Assembly: GCA_001780385.1 (NCBI GenBank)
Contig: MFGW01000224.1
Location: forward strand, 1-8,100
Length of the DNA: 8,100 nt
Source of the DNA: Candidatus Fischerbacteria bacterium RBG_13_37_8
Lineage (GTDB): Bacteria; Acidobacteriota; HRBIN11; MFGW01
Direction of reading: 5' to 3'
In this document: piece after piece, positions 6,701 through 8,100 of the stretch
Position numbering within the stretch: position 1 is the first letter of the stretch
Layout: the number at the start of each line of letters is the position of its first letter
The notes under the pieces: generated by a model
Databases searched by the model: none
What the model saw: the letters and a program-made list of their open reading frames with translations, nothing else
What the model was told of the DNA's origin: nothing
Translations under genes and position numbers: made by a program

Positions 6701-8099
6701 AAATGAACACATTAGCAGATTTACTTATCAGTATCTTGCCAGCACACTAAAATTTCCCAATCAACCAGTCAGAGTAATAACTTTACCTGTTATTTTTTCT
6801 CAGCAACAACTTGATCTCGAACTTGCTAAATTCTATGAAAAAATTTTACTTTCACTTGCTCTCATAGTTGGTTTATCTACTTTATTAATCTGGATTATTG
6901 CTCAAAGAATATCAGGACCTGTACGTCTTCTTATTTCTGCTACAAAAAATATTTCGGAGGGAAATTTTGAAATCAGACTCCCTGTCTTCAAAGATTATGA
7001 ATTTAATTCTATCAAATATTCTTTTGAGATAATGACTGAGAAATTAAAGGCTTCTCTTGAAAACCTTAAACAGCGTCAGCACTACATTGAAACAATTATT
7101 GCAAATGTTGGCAATGGTGTCATAGCTATTTCAATAGATGGGAACACCAAGCTTATGAATCATGCTTTAAAAAAAATCTTGAACATGGTTCCCCGGGATA
7201 TTGATAACTTATTTGATTATCTGAAAAACAATGAACAGATGGCTCCATTTAATAAGGTAATAGCTTCATTTCAAAAAAATCCTGCTGAGCAACAATCCAA
7301 AGAAATTGAAACGGTTGAACAGGAAAAAACACATCATTATAAAATAAGCTGGATCCCTTTAACACAATTATTTTCATCACAGGATATTCTAATCGTTATT
7401 GAAGATTTAACTGATGTTATTACATCAAACCGTTTATCAGCCTGGGCTGACATGGCACGAAGGGTTGCGCATGAAATTAAGAATCCGCTTACTCCCATGC
7501 AATTAGCCGTAGAACATCTTTACAGGGTTTATAAAGATTCTCCGGACAACTATGAAAAGATTCTTAATCTGTGTTTTACAACCATTACAAAACAAATTGC
7601 TTCCCTAAAAAAGATAATTAATCAATTTTCATTATTTGGGGCTGAGATTCCTTCTCATAAACAAACCATCAAAGTCGAAGAATTTTTCGCTTCACTCATA
7701 GAAAGCTATAAAACCCATCTAAAAGATCGCATAGATTTCATTCTTGATTTTCAATCACAACTGCCGGAAGTTATTTGGGATGTTGGCAAAATGCAAAAAG
7801 CATTTACTAATCTCGTTGAAAATGCTATACAGGCAATAGAAGAAACAGGAACAATAACAATAAATGCCAAATTGGAAGCACCATCTTTAATAATTGAAAT
7901 AATAGATACTGGTCATGGAATGGATCAAGCTACCGTCCATAAAATATTTGAACCTTATTTTACCACAAAAGATTTCGGTACCGGTCTGGGCATGGTGATT
8001 GCCAAAAGATTTATCGAGGAACACAATGGCACAATTTCCATTAAAAGCTCCATAGGTACAGGAACTACTCTAATCATTACATTCTCATTACAATTATGA
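3735..8099 (+). CDS. giant membrane-bound sensor histidine kinase, NtrY-like
   Basis: This two-component sensor of 1454 residues autophosphorylates a histidine and passes phosphate to a response regulator. About 14 membrane segments are visible: three at about 7-77, one at 292-312, seven between 323 and 570, two at 822-888 and one at 1033-1056. They separate three extracytoplasmic regions (about 82-290, 571-820 and 890-1030), the last placed like a Cache-type sensor. HAMP follows (about 1052-1108), then a PAS-like region (about 1116-1225). The H box is ARRVAHEIKNPLTP with His1246, the N box NLVENAIQAI with Asn1363, G1 DTGHGMD (1391-1397), the F box IFEPYFTTK and G2 GTGLGM (1415-1420). All are intact, so it should be active. 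HEIKNPLTP is typical of NtrB/NtrY kinases, which pair with NtrC-type regulators. Classical NtrY is about half this length; the extra length is the N-terminal membrane portion. There is no receiver domain, and the Shine-Dalgarno is poor. The stop overlaps ATG at 8096. Confidence 0.92.
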   Translation: MKTKQVVLFLVFYAGAFLSILLPILHSYLPIILFFAAALLLSFLFIRTRIFSALKFPVLFLIYVFILSAVLNIYFFRSSTFSERDQQQAQKTSIAVQNKFKITWNAFIEQNKKIIFILQSNSNVSSQEIQKQLSKSAEDSALRGYSITLLNKFYSPVLWQKKPRSLLMPASVLQSLSENGSLIEFGSSILLISKVTLSPDRIIIFELLIQQKTPLSNKYLADYNFIKLNENSELTFLHANKISAPKTETISTGKELFTKYFYPVYSPDGTVIGSISIKGDSFSGAISGTIFYFSLINLLLASILALYFVVMAIKKIAGKSISYKLLILFVISIVLWSYRILWLFVDSSNLQEHISLFDPTNFAIKGFYNLLSSPADFLLTSIVLFLQVIILIAAARSLLFTKKEIRRHYILLFTAGIPGLLLVLGLWRLYFNCLRIILFNSSKDLTSYFLPATDINGIILQSSIHLIEISLALLMLAFTWRIMKYFHNLPVHRIVFIAMILFPPLIYFAVVTVLQIHIKQYSCFILYAIIISASYILIRAERISILRKLFIGFCFLIAVHIVCFATRLAIHNSLKKNFLATNVIAMVKDQDKWTYELFLESLHYMDSLAENQSGDFSLLQQSSAFKIWAGASFPVYGINSGIEFYDVNYALIDRFSYRTTPYPFTDIMKGTNENLYDNEWYIVEKLNSLNTGVNNKMLIGIKQIPYNSASIIIVVYAEVNYDNLPFSYIRNPYDELLLSSVKIFGEEEQYWVGLNLTVYEKDNIIYSNSLHSLPYNPSSVLKGWSTIEIDKSPHEALYVNDNNHQFGIAYPRMSMTTFGAKCIEAIILEIILLAFLSLVFQVILFSTKHQIVPSFHAHNTFARKIFIYLLIITVIPLFLLFFSIRTYIIKERISQSNIAALHQLQSSINLLRDFISLTQEGQSFEPTSLNDNIVKWVSRTIDYDITIYKGFIIEASSRRDLISSGVLSIVLNGQTHYDLFFAKKPYTITNEHISRFTYQYLASTLKFPNQPVRVITLPVIFSQQQLDLELAKFYEKILLSLALIVGLSTLLIWIIAQRISGPVRLLISATKNISEGNFEIRLPVFKDYEFNSIKYSFEIMTEKLKASLENLKQRQHYIETIIANVGNGVIAISIDGNTKLMNHALKKILNMVPRDIDNLFDYLKNNEQMAPFNKVIASFQKNPAEQQSKEIETVEQEKTHHYKISWIPLTQLFSSQDILIVIEDLTDVITSNRLSAWADMARRVAHEIKNPLTPMQLAVEHLYRVYKDSPDNYEKILNLCFTTITKQIASLKKIINQFSLFGAEIPSHKQTIKVEEFFASLIESYKTHLKDRIDFILDFQSQLPEVIWDVGKMQKAFTNLVENAIQAIEETGTITINAKLEAPSLIIEIIDTGHGMDQATVHKIFEPYFTTKDFGTGLGMVIAKRFIEEHNGTISIKSSIGTGTTLIITFSLQL

Positions 8100-8100
8100 A
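8096..8100 (+). CDS. possible start of the next gene, overlapping the kinase stop (partial)
   Basis: The kinase ends ATGA, so an ATG at 8096 overlaps its TGA by four bases, the classic layout for translational coupling. Only this codon and two more bases are in the window. By context an NtrC-family response regulator is the likeliest product. There is no clear Shine-Dalgarno before it, and one ATG can be chance. Confidence 0.25.

Overview
The window is AT-rich bacterial DNA with four convincing protein genes, all on the + strand. In order they are a GspE/PilB-family secretion or pilus ATPase (722-2248), the tRNA adenosine deaminase TadA (2587-3048), a small exported NTF2-like protein (3278-3706) and a very large membrane-bound NtrY-like sensor histidine kinase (3735-8099). 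No rRNA, tRNA, CRISPR array, transposase or phage gene was seen.

The organism cannot be named from this sequence. Three features fit an uncultivated or little-studied member of the FCB superphylum (Bacteroidota, Cloacimonadota, Marinimicrobia and relatives): low GC, intergenic low-complexity repeats of the GTTCAAR and CTGTCCCCTGCCCA type, and a roughly 1450-residue multi-membrane kinase preceded by a small DUF4783-like exported protein. This is inference. The ATPase and TadA genes have good Shine-Dalgarno sequences; the two downstream genes do not.

Layout: 1-315 holds open segments on the minus strand that switch frame and look like a decayed or frameshifted gene running off the left edge. 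315-391 holds a 38-bp near-perfect palindrome and a duplicated motif containing GGAGGAG. 508-688 is a larger imperfect palindrome whose right end supplies the TATAAT in front of the ATPase gene. 2382-2604 is a roughly 220-bp imperfect inverted repeat centred on a small hairpin, and its right arm runs through the ribosome-binding site and first codons of tadA. 3131-3228 is a cluster of short tandem repeats and a GC-rich hairpin. The rest of the window is the exported protein and the kinase, probably one transcription unit. It appears to continue past the right edge, because the kinase stop codon overlaps an ATG in an ATGA arrangement.

The ATPase would power a type II secretion or type IV pilus machine whose other parts are not here. 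TadA is a housekeeping tRNA-modifying enzyme. The kinase would sense extracytoplasmic or membrane signals and pass phosphate to a response regulator, probably NtrC-type and possibly the gene starting at 8096. The most unusual content is not a new gene system but the set of palindromic repeats sitting on gene-expression signals, most clearly the one merged with the start of tadA.
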